Of a stretch of DNA of 64,000 nucleotides, positions 1 to 8,846 are shown piece by piece. The DNA is from MED-G105 sp039814575. Its GTDB lineage: Bacteria; Pseudomonadota; Alphaproteobacteria; Caulobacterales; Parvularculaceae. The stretch's first letter is position 1. The number at the start of each line of letters is the position of its first letter. The stretch covers positions 124,001 to 188,000 of the forward strand of contig JBCCAY010000001.1 of NCBI GenBank assembly GCA_039814575.1. Direction: 5' to 3'. The translations under genes were made by a program, and so were the position numbers. Below the pieces are notes generated by a model. That model did not search any database, was not told where the DNA came from, and saw nothing but the letters and a program-made list of their open reading frames with translations.

Positions 1-71
1 CGTCGACCCAAACAGCGCACGCCAACGCTCAACAGTCTACGAACGCGACGCCTCAGGAAAAAGCGCCGGAC

Positions 72-1799
72 ATGACGCGTTGGCTCGCGGAAATCGTGCT
101 ACGGCGCAACCGCCCCGAAATGGCGCAACTTCTGACAGCGAGCCTCTTAAGCAATCTCTTTTTGATCGCGCTGCCGCTTTTCATCATGTCGGTTTATGAC
201 CGTGTGATTCCGCATACAGCGTTTGAGAGCTTAATTACGCTAACAGTCGGCGTTTTAATTATTCTTAGCGCCGATCTCGGTATCCGGTTTGCGCGACTTA
301 AATTTACCGACGCCGTCGGCCTGAAGATCGCCCGACGCTTGCAAACAAGCCTTTATCGACGGCTTTTGTTCATCTCGCTTGCGCGGCGCCCCAAGAGCGC
401 CGCGGTTATCAATAATGTCGCTCAAGAAATTGAAGCGATCTGCCTCTTAACGCCAGAATTCATGGTCGCCGCCGTCTCCGACACCCTGCTGGCGATCTTC
501 ATCCTTAGCCTCATCGCCTATATCGGCGGCGGTATCGTCATTGCACCAATAATTGGTCTATTGGCCGTCGCCGCGGCGGTCTTTTTCGGCGCTTGGTCGT
601 CAAAGAACCACGCTCAACAAGCAACCGTTTTGCGCAGCGCCGGCGCCAATCAGATCGCCGAAACGTTTGAGTCGCTCACGGCCGTAAAAGCCGCAGGCGC
701 GGAACACGCGCTGTTATCACGCTATGAGCGGATCGCCGGCGCCACAGGGCTTAAAGGCCACCATGCGCGTCAACGCGGCCGCTTTGCGACGCAAGCAGCC
801 GGCGTCATCGTCCAAGCGACAGTGGTCGGCGCGCTTGTCCTCGGCGTCGTTAGGATTGACGCGGGCCTCATGTCGATCGGCAGCCTCGCCGCGACGACCA
901 TTCTCGTGGGGCGCGCCGTTATGCCCGTCAGCCAACTGGTGGATCAGTTCTGCCGCCTATGGACCTTGCGGGACGTGTTGAACGGCGCGGCGGTCCTTCT
1001 GTCGGAACCGGAAGAAAAAGGCGGCGAGGGCGACGGATCAGAGGGTCGCGCCTTTAAGGGGTCAATTTCGCTGCGGGACGTCGGCTATCGCCACGACCAA
1101 AGCGGCGTCGCGGCCCTGCAAGGCGTCACGCTCGACATAGCGCCCGGCGAGAAGATCGGGCTTATCGGTAAAAACGGCAGCGGCAAGAGCACGTTCTTGC
1201 ATTTATTGCCAAAGCTTTACGAACCAAGCGAGGGTGTCATCCTCGTTGACGACGCCGATTCCCGTCAGTATGCGGCGCGCCGGCTCCGCCAACATATGGC
1301 GCTCATGCCGCAAGAGACGGTTCTTTTTAATCAGTCTCTGCGGGACAATATTCTGCTCGGCGCCGAAGATGTTGACGACGACGCCTTTGAGCAGGCCGTG
1401 GCGCTTTCCGGCGTCGATCGGTTCGCCAAGGCCCACCCTCAGGGCTACAGTATGGAAGTCGGTCCGCGTGGGGAATTTCTCTCCGCCGGCGAACGCCAGG
1501 CCGTCGGCCTCGCCCGTGCACTCTTGAAGCCACGCAACATCTTACTGCTCGACGAACCGACATCCCTCATGGACCATACGGCCGAGGCGCATGTCATCAG
1601 CGCTCTAAAAGGGCATGTCTCGAGCAAAACTCTTATCGTCAGCACCCACCGCTTGCGAATACTAGAACTGGTGGACCGGGTGATTGTTTTGGATCGCGGC
1701 CGCGTTCTCAAAGACGGACCACGGGACGCTGTGCTCGCCTCAATGGCCCAAGAAAAACCTCCAGCGCAGCAAAAAACTGCGACGAAACGCGCCAGCTGA
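72..1799 (+). CDS. Type I secretion ABC transporter (permease-ATPase fusion, LapB-like)
   Basis: Inner-membrane ABC exporter that would power one-step secretion of RTX or adhesin-type proteins with an HlyD-like adaptor and TolC. The N-terminal half (about residues 20-300) is an ABC membrane domain whose opening segments (LFLIALPLFIMSVYDRVIPH) resemble the LapB class. The C-terminal half is an ATPase with Walker A GKNGSGKST, signature LSAGE and Walker B ILLLDEPTS. LapB proteins usually carry a C39-peptidase-like domain before the membrane domain. Here the frame stays open from the chosen ATG to the left edge, so the true start and that domain may lie outside the window. An AGGAAAA stretch about 10 bases upstream makes the internal ATG possible but not secure. 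No partner adaptor gene is visible to the right. Family is secure; completeness is not. Confidence 0.85.
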   Translation: MTRWLAEIVLRRNRPEMAQLLTASLLSNLFLIALPLFIMSVYDRVIPHTAFESLITLTVGVLIILSADLGIRFARLKFTDAVGLKIARRLQTSLYRRLLFISLARRPKSAAVINNVAQEIEAICLLTPEFMVAAVSDTLLAIFILSLIAYIGGGIVIAPIIGLLAVAAAVFFGAWSSKNHAQQATVLRSAGANQIAETFESLTAVKAAGAEHALLSRYERIAGATGLKGHHARQRGRFATQAAGVIVQATVVGALVLGVVRIDAGLMSIGSLAATTILVGRAVMPVSQLVDQFCRLWTLRDVLNGAAVLLSEPEEKGGEGDGSEGRAFKGSISLRDVGYRHDQSGVAALQGVTLDIAPGEKIGLIGKNGSGKSTFLHLLPKLYEPSEGVILVDDADSRQYAARRLRQHMALMPQETVLFNQSLRDNILLGAEDVDDDAFEQAVALSGVDRFAKAHPQGYSMEVGPRGEFLSAGERQAVGLARALLKPRNILLLDEPTSLMDHTAEAHVISALKGHVSSKTLIVSTHRLRILELVDRVIVLDRGRVLKDGPRDAVLASMAQEKPPAQQKTATKRAS

Positions 1800-1804
1800 C
1801 GCGC

Positions 1805-1833
1805 TCCCCCTCGGGGTCGGCGTCGGAGGGGGA
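1805..1833 (+). other. 8-bp-stem hairpin between transporter and SDR gene
   Basis: TCCCCCTC (1805-1812) pairs perfectly with GAGGGGGA (1826-1833) around a 13-base loop. There is no T-tract. The right arm contains the GGAGG that would serve the TTG start at 1839, so the hairpin could either end the transporter transcript weakly or hide that ribosome site. Confidence 0.4.
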
Positions 1834-1865
1834 ACCATTTGACGCCCCAGCCCGTAGGATGGGGC

Positions 1866-2567
1866 ATGGTCAGTGTTTCAAACAGTTCCAACATCGCAAT
1901 CGTCATCGGCGCTAGCGGCGGGATCGGCGCGGCGATAGCGAACGCGCTGACGGCGCGCGACGCTGAGGTCTTTCAAGAAAGCCGCTCTCAAACCGGCCTC
2001 GACATCACGGACGAGGCGTCGATCGCCGAGCGGGCCGCCAATGTTGAGGAAGCGCTCGGGGGACGCACCGCTGACTTAATCTTCATCGCCACTGGCGTTT
2101 TAGCGCCGCCGAACCACGGGCCGGAAAAAGCGTTCGCCGCGATCGACGCTGGCGCCATGGCGGCGACGTTTGCCGTTAACGCTTTTGGGCCGGCGCTTAT
2201 CGTCAAGCATTTTGCGCCGCTTCTCGCCCGCGATCGACGCGTCGTGCTCGCGGCGCTCTCCGCTCGGGTCGGCTCCATCGGCGACAACCGTCTCGGCGGG
2301 TGGATGAGCTATCGCGCCTCAAAAGCGGCGCTCAACCAGTTCATGCGCTGCGCCGCCATAGAGTTTAAGCGCACGCACAAGCAATCTGTCTTCGCGGCGC
2401 TTCATCCGGGTACAATTGAAACGCCGCTTACCCGCGCCCATGCCCGCGGACGCTACACCGCCAGCGCAGAAGAAGCGGCGACAAATCTACTAAAGGTCCT
2501 TGACAATTTGTCGCCAGAAGCGACGGGTGGCTTCTACGCCTATGACGGTCAAGAGATCCCCTGGTGA
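1866..2567 (+). CDS. Short-chain dehydrogenase/reductase (C-factor-like)
   Basis: Cytosolic NAD(P)-dependent oxidoreductase of the SDR superfamily; substrate unknown. The Rossmann glycine motif GASGGIGAA lies near the N-terminus, a catalytic YRASKAAL (Y-x3-K) sits in the middle, and the preceding strand carries the expected serine region. The length of about 233 residues is normal for classical SDRs. I chose the ATG at 1866 because the nucleotide-binding strand starts shortly after it and AGGA lies 6 bases upstream. A TTG at 1839 with GGAGGGGGA in front is an alternative adding nine residues. The stop overlaps the photolyase start (GTGA), so the two are translationally coupled. SDRs of this type are often found beside photolyase-family genes, which suggests light or oxidative-stress context rather than a defined reaction. 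Confidence 0.85.
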   Translation: MVSVSNSSNIAIVIGASGGIGAAIANALTARDAEVFQESRSQTGLDITDEASIAERAANVEEALGGRTADLIFIATGVLAPPNHGPEKAFAAIDAGAMAATFAVNAFGPALIVKHFAPLLARDRRVVLAALSARVGSIGDNRLGGWMSYRASKAALNQFMRCAAIEFKRTHKQSVFAALHPGTIETPLTRAHARGRYTASAEEAATNLLKVLDNLSPEATGGFYAYDGQEIPW

Positions 2568-4105
2568 CGGAACGGCTTATTCTCATTCTCGGCGATCAAT
2601 TATCGCCGTCAATCGCGAGCCTGAAAGAAGCTAATCCGCAAGCGGACGTCATTGTCATGGGCGAGCTTCATGACGAAGCGACTTATGTCAAACATCATAA
2701 GAAGAAGATCATTTTCCTCTTTTCAGCGATGCGTCATTTCGCTGAAGCGCGCCGCAAAGAAGGGTGGACGGTCGATTACGCCCGTCTAGACGACGGCCCC
2801 CCCCACAAGAGCTTCACGAGTCTCATTGAAGCAGCGGTGAAGAAACACAAGCCGACATGTATCCGCATCGTCGAGCCCGGCGAATGGCGCGTGAAAGAAG
2901 AGATCGAGCGCTGGTCAGAGCGATTGAACATCACTGTCGACATCCTTGAGGACGACCGATTTATCGCTTCCCACGCTGAGTTCAACGCCTGGGCGGCGGG
3001 GCGCAAAAGCCTCACCATGGAGTATTTTTACCGGGAGATGCGGCGCAAAACCGGTCTTCTAATGGATGGCGACAACCCCGTCGAAGGGCGTTGGAACTTC
3101 GACGCGGACAACAGAAAGAAAGCGCCGAGCGACTACGCGCCGCCAGCGCGGCTGAAGAAACGTCCGGACAAAATAACAAAAGACGTCATCGCCCTCGTCG
3201 AAGAACGCTTCACTGATCACTTCGGCGCTGCGACACCTTTTTGGTTCGCCGTGACGCCAAAAGACGCCGAAGCCGCGCTCGACCATTTTATCAACGACGC
3301 CCTGCCGACCTTTGGCGATTACCAAGACGCCATGGTCGCTGGCGAGCGCTTCATGGCGCACTCATTGTTATCGTTCTACATGAATGCCGGCCTCCTCGAC
3401 CCGCTCCATGTTTGCCGCCGCGCCGAAGCCGCCTATGCAGCTGGCGACGCGCCGATCAACGCCGTTGAAGGCTTCATTCGGCAAATCATCGGCTGGCGAG
3501 AGTTTATCCGCGGCGTTTATTGGCGCGAAGGCCCGGACTACACCCGCCGCAACTTCTTCAAGGATAACCGTCCGCTTCCAGATTTTTACTGGACAGGCGA
3601 CACCGACATGGCGTGTATCGCTGATACCGTGAACGCATCGCATGATGAGGCGTACGCGCATCATATTCAGCGCCTGATGGTGACGGGCGTTTTCGCGCTC
3701 ATTGCGGGGATCGACCCCTTCGATGTCCATGAATGGTATTTAAGCGTTTACGCCGACGCCTATGAATGGGTGGAGGCGCCGAACGTTATAGGCATGGCGC
3801 TGTTCGCCGACGGCGGCGTTGTCGGCACCAAGCCCTATGCGGCGAGCGGCGCCTATATCAACCGCATGTCAAACTATTGCAAAGACTGCCGCTATTCCGT
3901 CAGCAAAAAGACAGAAGACGACGCCTGTCCGTTCAACGCGCTTTATTGGGATTTTTTGATCCGTAATCGATCAAAACTCGAGAAGAACCAACGCTTGTCG
4001 CGAATTTATCAAAACTGGGCGCGCATGAAAGATGACGTCAAAACGGCCTATCGCACCCGCGCCGCAGATATTCTCACAAGCCTCGATCGCGGCGAGAAAC
4101 TATAA
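2564..4105 (+). CDS. phrB: FeS-type bacterial cryptochrome/(6-4) photolyase
   Basis: Member of the FeS-BCP (CryPro/PhrB) group, flavoproteins that use light to repair (6-4) pyrimidine photoproducts and carry a lumazine antenna. The N-terminal alpha/beta domain starts LILILGDQLSPS, typical of the group, and the C-terminal helical FAD domain includes GWREFIRGVYW. Four cysteines at residues 351, 439, 442 and 455 match, with an offset of one, the 4Fe-4S ligands C350, C438, C441 and C454 of Agrobacterium PhrB. The length of 513 residues is normal. The GTG start overlaps the SDR stop. It converges with the regulator gene on the minus strand, with ends overlapping by 6 bases. The family assignment is firm; repair rather than signalling is inferred. 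Confidence 0.93.
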   Translation: MTERLILILGDQLSPSIASLKEANPQADVIVMGELHDEATYVKHHKKKIIFLFSAMRHFAEARRKEGWTVDYARLDDGPPHKSFTSLIEAAVKKHKPTCIRIVEPGEWRVKEEIERWSERLNITVDILEDDRFIASHAEFNAWAAGRKSLTMEYFYREMRRKTGLLMDGDNPVEGRWNFDADNRKKAPSDYAPPARLKKRPDKITKDVIALVEERFTDHFGAATPFWFAVTPKDAEAALDHFINDALPTFGDYQDAMVAGERFMAHSLLSFYMNAGLLDPLHVCRRAEAAYAAGDAPINAVEGFIRQIIGWREFIRGVYWREGPDYTRRNFFKDNRPLPDFYWTGDTDMACIADTVNASHDEAYAHHIQRLMVTGVFALIAGIDPFDVHEWYLSVYADAYEWVEAPNVIGMALFADGGVVGTKPYAASGAYINRMSNYCKDCRYSVSKKTEDDACPFNALYWDFLIRNRSKLEKNQRLSRIYQNWARMKDDVKTAYRTRAADILTSLDRGEKL

Positions 4106-4789
4106 GGCCAAGCGATAGCCGCCGGAGTCTGTCAGGAGGATCGACACGTTCGACGGATCGGGCTCGATCTTTTGGCGCAAACGATAAACGTGCGTTTCAA
4201 GCGTGTGGGTCGTGACGCCGGAATTATAGCCCCAAACCTCATCCAGTAGGACGTCGCGGGTTACCGGCTTGCCGCCCGCCCGGAACAGGAACTTCAAAAT
4301 CGACGTCTCTTTTTCGGTGAGGCGAATTTTCTTGTCGTCCGCTGTGACCAGCATTTTCACCGCCGGTCGGAACTCATAGGGACCGACTTTAAAAACCGCG
4401 TCTTCGCTTTGCTCGTGGCTGCGTAAATGCGCCCGCACCCGCGCCAATAGAACCGCGAACTTGAACGGTTTCGTCACATAATCATTGGCGCCGGAGTTGA
4501 GGCCCAGGACTTCGTCCGCGTCGCTGTCGGCGCCGGTCAACATGATGATCGGCGACTTAAAGCCGTTCTTGCGCATCATTTGACACGCTTCGCGGCCGTC
4601 AATATCGGGCAGTCCCACATCAAGGAGCACCAAATCGATGTGCGCTTCTTCTTTGACGGCGCCGATCGCCGCGCCGGCTGTCGCGTGGGCCTCGACGGCG
4701 AAATCGTCGTGCAAGGCGAATTGCTCCATCAACGTCTCCCGCAGGAGATCGTCATCGTCCACCAGTAGAATGCGCTTCGCTCGCGTCAT
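4100..4789 (-). CDS. cenR: CenR/OtpR-type OmpR-family response regulator
   Basis: DNA-binding response regulator. The receiver domain (about residues 5-120) has the acidic cluster DDDD near residue 11, phosphoacceptor D57 in LLDVGLPDIDG and the switch lysine in VTKPFKF. The C-terminal winged helix contains LTEKETSILKFL and VWGYNSGVTTHTLETHVYRLRQKIE. These last segments closely match what I recall of Brucella OtpR and Caulobacter CenR, an essential alphaproteobacterial regulator of cell-envelope integrity. No partner kinase is adjacent, which is usual for CenR since cenK is encoded elsewhere in many genomes. The gene has its own upstream region (4790-4942). Its 3' end overlaps the photolyase end by 6 bases. 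The OmpR family is certain and the CenR identity likely. Confidence 0.85.
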   Translation of the reverse strand: MTRAKRILLVDDDDLLRETLMEQFALHDDFAVEAHATAGAAIGAVKEEAHIDLVLLDVGLPDIDGREACQMMRKNGFKSPIIMLTGADSDADEVLGLNSGANDYVTKPFKFAVLLARVRAHLRSHEQSEDAVFKVGPYEFRPAVKMLVTADDKKIRLTEKETSILKFLFRAGGKPVTRDVLLDEVWGYNSGVTTHTLETHVYRLRQKIEPDPSNVSILLTDSGGYRLAL

Positions 4790-4942
4790 CGGTCTCTCCG
4801 CCCGTTTGTCGTCTTGCGTCCCTACGGCATAGCGTCATCGCGCGCTATCGTGAAATAAAATCTAGCTCACCGACGCGTGAGAGCCGCCGTGATCACGGGC
4901 AAGCGGGCCGCCGAGACGGCCGCAACCACGCCGCTCCGCCGA

Positions 4943-5674
4943 TCAGACCGGCCGAGGCCCGAAAACGCCAGACCCAACCCGAACATGGGTCGCGCCCAGT
5001 TGAGCCGCTATCTCATAGTCATGGCTCATGCCCATGCTGATGGTTTGCAGATTGTTGCGATCGGCGATTTTCTTCAGCAAGGCGAAATGCGGCGCCGGCG
5101 GCTCCTCTGCTGGCGGAATGCACATCACGCCCTCTATCACCAAACCATGGTCGTCTTTACACGCACGGATAAAGGCGTCCGCGTCCGCCGGTGAAACGCC
5201 GGCTTTTTGCGTCTCTTCGCCCGTGTTCACCTGCACCAAGAGGCGGGGTCGACGTCCCTGACGGGCGATCTCCGCCGCAATGGCTTTGGCGATTTTTGGA
5301 CGATCGATAGTCTCGATGACGTCAAAGAACGCGACGGCGTCGCTCGCTTTGTTTGACTGCAAGGGCCCGATGAGGTGCAAAACAACCCCCGGATAGCGCG
5401 CCCGTAAGTCAGGCCATTTCCCCAAGGCCTCTTGCACTCTATTCTCGCCGAAAACCCGATGCCCGGCGGCGAGGGCTTTTTCAATCGTCGCAGCGATGTG
5501 TTTCTTTGACACGGCGACGATTTCAATCGCGTCGGCTTTATCGGCCTCGTCAGCTTCAGCGAGCGCCGCGGTGAGATTACGCCGGATCGCCACGAGGTTG
5601 GCCGCCGGATCGGGGAGGAGATCAGGCGTTTCATCGTCTGATGCGGCGCTGGGAGATTTTGAAGGATCGCTCAT
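4943..5674 (-). CDS. YggS-family PLP homeostasis protein
   Basis: Pyridoxal-5'-phosphate-binding protein of the YggS/PLPBP family, involved in vitamin B6 and amino-acid homeostasis without a known catalytic reaction. The PLP lysine lies in IVAVSKKHIAATI, and the family motifs FGENRVQEAL, HLIGPLQSNK, VNTGEE and SMGMSHDYEIA appear in order, followed by the C-terminal RVGSGVFGPR. I chose the ATG at 5674 (243 residues). A longer frame reaches 5833 but would run 134 bases into the divergent thiE gene and adds a low-complexity Arg/Ala segment not seen in the family. About 34 residues of low-complexity Ser/Asp/Glu sequence precede the domain, as in other alphaproteobacterial members. Its start region lies back-to-back with that of the ThiE-like gene. 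Confidence 0.9.
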   Translation of the reverse strand: MSDPSKSPSAASDDETPDLLPDPAANLVAIRRNLTAALAEADEADKADAIEIVAVSKKHIAATIEKALAAGHRVFGENRVQEALGKWPDLRARYPGVVLHLIGPLQSNKASDAVAFFDVIETIDRPKIAKAIAAEIARQGRRPRLLVQVNTGEETQKAGVSPADADAFIRACKDDHGLVIEGVMCIPPAEEPPAPHFALLKKIADRNNLQTISMGMSHDYEIAAQLGATHVRVGSGVFGPRPV

Positions 5675-5699
5675 GACCTTGAGCCATAAGGGATACCCT

Positions 5700-6323
5700 A
5701 TGCGCGCGGCAAGCCTCGCCGCCGCCGCACGTCGCCTCGCCGAGGAGACGGAAGCGAAAACAGGGAAAAGAGCGCCCTTTGACCTCATTTTTATGACGGA
5801 CCGCAAGCGCGCGCCGAACCCCCAGGCAGTCATTCGGGCGCTGAACCCAGCCGGAAACCGGCGCGCCGCGGTGATTTTTCGCGACTATGACGCGCCCCAT
5901 CGCGCTCGCTTGGCGCGCCATCTGAGCGCCCTTTGTAAAAGCCGACGCGTCACATTTCTGGTGGCGGGCGACGCGAAACTCGCCGCCGCCGTCGACGCCG
6001 ACGGCGTCCATTGGCCGGCGTTTAAACTGGCGACAGCTAAGAAAACTGCAGGATTGATCACCGCCGCATGCCATAACGAGGCCGAGATTGCCGCGGCCAA
6101 TCGGCTCGGCGTTGATGCGGTATTGCTGTCACCAGTATTTGAAACAGCAAGCCATCCCGGCGCGGAAGCGATGGCGGTTGATAGATTAGCGAGGCTCATG
6201 CGGAAAACGGCGGTGCCCGTCTTCGCGCTTGGCGGCGTTGATCATAACGCCGTTTCACACCTTAAAGGACGTGGCTTCAGCGGCATAGCAGCGATCGGTG
6301 CATTTAATCCGTATAGTTCCTAA
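5700..6323 (+). CDS. thiE: ThiE-like thiamine phosphate synthase
   Basis: TIM-barrel protein of the thiamine monophosphate synthase/TenI superfamily. ThiE couples the thiazole and pyrimidine moieties of thiamine. Visible landmarks are DLIFMTDRKR on strand 1, DADGVHWP, VDAVLLSPVFETASHPG and ALGGVDHNAVSHLKGRGFSGIAAIGAF, which bind the substrate phosphates in the family. The ATG at 5700 is preferred because GGGAT lies a few bases upstream; an in-frame ATG at 5673 overlaps the start codon of the divergent YggS gene. The protein is about 207 residues, typical of the family. No other thiamine genes are adjacent. Alphaproteobacteria often carry such lone copies whose true activity (ThiE or TenI-like) is unclear, so function is less sure than family. 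Confidence 0.78.
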   Translation: MRAASLAAAARRLAEETEAKTGKRAPFDLIFMTDRKRAPNPQAVIRALNPAGNRRAAVIFRDYDAPHRARLARHLSALCKSRRVTFLVAGDAKLAAAVDADGVHWPAFKLATAKKTAGLITAACHNEAEIAAANRLGVDAVLLSPVFETASHPGAEAMAVDRLARLMRKTAVPVFALGGVDHNAVSHLKGRGFSGIAAIGAFNPYSS

Positions 6324-6351
6324 GCAGGCGCCAGCTCGAAAAGGAAACCGC

Positions 6352-6780
6352 ATGATAAAAGATCTATCACCCGATGATTATTCGACATGGCGCGATCTGT
6401 GGGATCAATATTTGGTGTTCTACGGCACAACGCTGAGCGACGCGCAAACAGAACTGACATGGTCGCGCCTTCTCGACCCCTTAGAGCCCATGAACGGCTT
6501 TGGTGCTTTCGACAAAGACCGACTGGTCGGCATCGCGCATTTTCTCACGCACCGATCGACATGGGCGGAGAACGGATACGTTTATCTTGAAGACCTTTTC
6601 GTCGACCCTTCGGCCCGCGGCGGCAGCTATGGTAGGAAGCTCATTGAGGCGACATACGCGTATGCGGACAAAGGAAAGTTAAGCCGCGTCTACTGGGCGA
6701 CCCAAAATGATAATGTTCAAGCGCGCCGCCTTTACGACGCGCTCGCCACCGAAAGCGAATTTGTCCAATATCGGCGGTGA
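6352..6780 (+). CDS. GNAT-family N-acetyltransferase
   Basis: Small cytosolic acetyltransferase of 142 residues. The GNAT core is recognisable: YLEDLFVDPSARGGSYGRKLI is the strand 4-helix 3 acetyl-CoA pyrophosphate loop (here R-G-G-S-Y-G rather than the usual Q/R-x-x-G-x-G/A), followed by VYWATQNDNVQARRLYDAL, typical of the C-terminal half. The start at 6352 is supported by AAGGAAA about 6 bases upstream; a longer frame from 6298 overlaps the thiE end and lacks a ribosome site. The substrate cannot be predicted. A strong hairpin terminator follows within 110 bases. Confidence 0.85.
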   Translation: MIKDLSPDDYSTWRDLWDQYLVFYGTTLSDAQTELTWSRLLDPLEPMNGFGAFDKDRLVGIAHFLTHRSTWAENGYVYLEDLFVDPSARGGSYGRKLIEATYAYADKGKLSRVYWATQNDNVQARRLYDALATESEFVQYRR

Positions 6781-6855
6781 ACGGATAAAGCCGTTAGCGC
6801 CATGCAATAAAATTAGTTCCAGACGCTCCGGCTAAAAGTATGACGTCTAAAAGCG

Positions 6856-6886
6856 AAAAAGGGCGGAGCCGAAGCTCCACCCTTTT
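6856..6886. terminator. Bidirectional intrinsic terminator (GNAT / porin)
   Basis: An A-run followed by GGGCGGAGC, a CGAA loop, GCTCCACCC and a T-run. The stem has one C-A mismatch (C6864/A6879). A- and T-runs on both sides let it serve the convergent acetyltransferase (+) and porin (-) genes. Confidence 0.8.
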
Positions 6887-6949
6887 CCTATCCCCTCAGT
6901 CGCCGCTGGCGCACAGAAACTGAAGTCTCTTTGTTATTGCTCGATTTCG

Positions 6950-8188
6950 TTAGAATTTTATCGAGCTTTCAATGACCACCGTCGCCGCTTCGTCTTGCCC
7001 GCCCGACTCGACCGGCTTGGTGGATTCCACGAACTGGGCCGCCGCCCCGATGGCGATCCCCCGTCCGAGGAAATAGGTCACGCCAGCCTGCGCCGTCTGG
7101 GTGTCCTGGAATAGGTTTGGATTAACAAGATTCGGGCCAACAACGTCCGCTTCGGATCGGCCGTAACCGAGCATGAAGCCCCAATCGCCTTTTTCTTCAC
7201 CGGTTTGATAGGTGACGCCAGCGTCGAACGCTAAGTAATTGTCGTCGCCTTCAATGAAGCCGGCGTTCGTGGTTTTCACTGACCCGCCGATTGTCACGCC
7301 GCGATAGCCGAGATTTAGGCCGAGCGAAATAGCTTCGTAATCGCCAAAGACGGGCTCAGCTACGAGCGCGTTTTCATCCGCCGTCACGTAACTGGCGCCG
7401 AAGCCGAGCAAAAGACGGTCCGGCCCGCCGAGTTTTACTTCTTTTTGGTAGTAAGCCGCGGTTTCAACGACATCGGACCAATTCGACGATTCATTGAGAA
7501 GCAGTGTTTCCGGCGTCAGCAGCAACGCGTCGGCCGGCGCGCAAATGCCCTCGCCGCAATTCATAAGGTTCGGGCTGTAGGACATGCCGAACCGCAAACT
7601 GCCTAACGGGCCGCCGAAAATGTTCGCCGGCGGCATATAGGTGACTTTTGTTGCGTAGCCGGAGAAATCATTCACGGTGTGAACGTCATTCAGCCCCGAA
7701 AGGTCCGTCCGCCAATCATTGACGTTCATGGAATTGAAAATCGTCGGCGCGGTCACGGCGAGCGTGCGCGCGACGCCATGGTCGCGACCAACGATGACTT
7801 CACCGAACCCGCCGCGGGCGTAAGCAAACGCGCCCTGGAGATAAAGGTCGCTGCGAAACGGTCCAACGCCGCGCGGCCCGCCGATGAGAAAACTGGAATA
7901 GCGGCCGCCGGCGAACATCTGCCGCGGCTGTTGACCATCAAGCCGGCCTTCGACCACGGCGCCGATCTCAACGCCATTGGCGAAAACGGTTGACCCTTTG
8001 ACGCGGATCTCAGCATCGGCGTCGGCGGCGCCGTCGCCATCGGAAACGCCCGCAACGACGCTGGCATGGCCGGACACGTCAATCTCTATCGGATCGGCGG
8101 CAAACGCTGAAACGCCGCAAAACGCCGTCGCCGAGGCCCCAAGAAGGGCCCCTGCTACGACATTCTGAAGCTTGCGCTGCTGCGCCAT
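6950..8188 (-). CDS. Outer-membrane porin
   Basis: Predicted general porin. The N-terminus carries a Sec signal peptide (positive residues, hydrophobic stretch, cleavage near SAFAADP, about residue 31). The mature part is rich in alternating beta-strand sequence with Gly and aromatic residues (GGFGEVIVGRDHG, YGRSEADVVG, VTYFLGRGIAIGAAAQF), resembling Rhodobacter-type porins. It ends with a terminal Phe (VVIESSIKF), the BAM-recognised outer-membrane signature. The length of 412 residues suits a 16-strand trimeric porin. It faces the acetyltransferase gene across a bidirectional terminator and is divergent from the DUF3576 lipoprotein across 196 bases. Substrate specificity cannot be told from sequence. 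Confidence 0.88.
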   Translation of the reverse strand: MAQQRKLQNVVAGALLGASATAFCGVSAFAADPIEIDVSGHASVVAGVSDGDGAADADAEIRVKGSTVFANGVEIGAVVEGRLDGQQPRQMFAGGRYSSFLIGGPRGVGPFRSDLYLQGAFAYARGGFGEVIVGRDHGVARTLAVTAPTIFNSMNVNDWRTDLSGLNDVHTVNDFSGYATKVTYMPPANIFGGPLGSLRFGMSYSPNLMNCGEGICAPADALLLTPETLLLNESSNWSDVVETAAYYQKEVKLGGPDRLLLGFGASYVTADENALVAEPVFGDYEAISLGLNLGYRGVTIGGSVKTTNAGFIEGDDNYLAFDAGVTYQTGEEKGDWGFMLGYGRSEADVVGPNLVNPNLFQDTQTAQAGVTYFLGRGIAIGAAAQFVESTKPVESGGQDEAATVVIESSIKF

Positions 8189-8384
8189 TCACAATCTCTC
8201 GTCTTGCCCGCGTCGGGGCGCAAAAACGGGTTCGCCAACCGCAATCGGCGCGACCCCACAATTTGAATAAAATCGACAGCGCGGCGAGGGTCAAGCGCCA
8301 ACGCCCCGCGACGGTTGTGTAATCTGCGGCTTGTGGTAGGAAAGTCACGCGGGGTGCAAGGATATCGTACGCGTAAATCAAAAT

Positions 8385-8846
8385 ATGAAAAAAATTAAAT
8401 CTTCCAATGTGTTAGCGGCCGCTTTGGCCACCGGCGTCTTGGCGGCGTGCGCCAGCGGCGGAAAAGAAGATCGTAATGTCGGCTTGGCGACGTACGCGCT
8501 TGGGGAGAAGTCGGGCCAGGCCGCGACGGTCAACCGATATCTTTGGGCGGCGTCGCTCGAAACGCTGGACTTTCTGCCCGTTTTCTCCGCTGACCCCATT
8601 GCGGGCCTCATTATTACGGACTGGTACGCCAATCCAGAGAGTCCGCAGGAACGTTTCAAGCTATCGGTGTATATTCTCGATAGCGCGCTCAGGGCCGACG
8701 CTTTGCGCGTCGCTGTTTTTCGACAGCTGCAAAACCCGGAAGGGGCGTGGATCGATTCAACGACCAATCCAGCGACCGGCCGCGAGATCGAAAACGCGAT
8801 CCTAACCCGGGCCCGGCAATTGCGGCTTAATCAAATCGACGACTAG
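8385..8846 (+). CDS. DUF3576 lipoprotein
   Basis: Predicted lipoprotein of 153 residues with a type II signal peptide and lipobox VLAAC (Cys22). The mature part contains RYLWAASLETLDFLPVFSADPIAGLIITDWYANP, the core of the alphaproteobacterial DUF3576 family. The family commonly sits just upstream of leuS and lptE, as here, which hints at a role near the outer membrane, but no function is established. A 217-base gap separates it from leuS. Confidence 0.83.
   Translation: MKKIKSSNVLAAALATGVLAACASGGKEDRNVGLATYALGEKSGQAATVNRYLWAASLETLDFLPVFSADPIAGLIITDWYANPESPQERFKLSVYILDSALRADALRVAVFRQLQNPEGAWIDSTTNPATGREIENAILTRARQLRLNQIDD

Noticed and set aside
5496..5672. Longer ThiE and YggS frames (5496 and 5833)
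   Set aside because: They overlap each other and add non-family low-complexity sequence.
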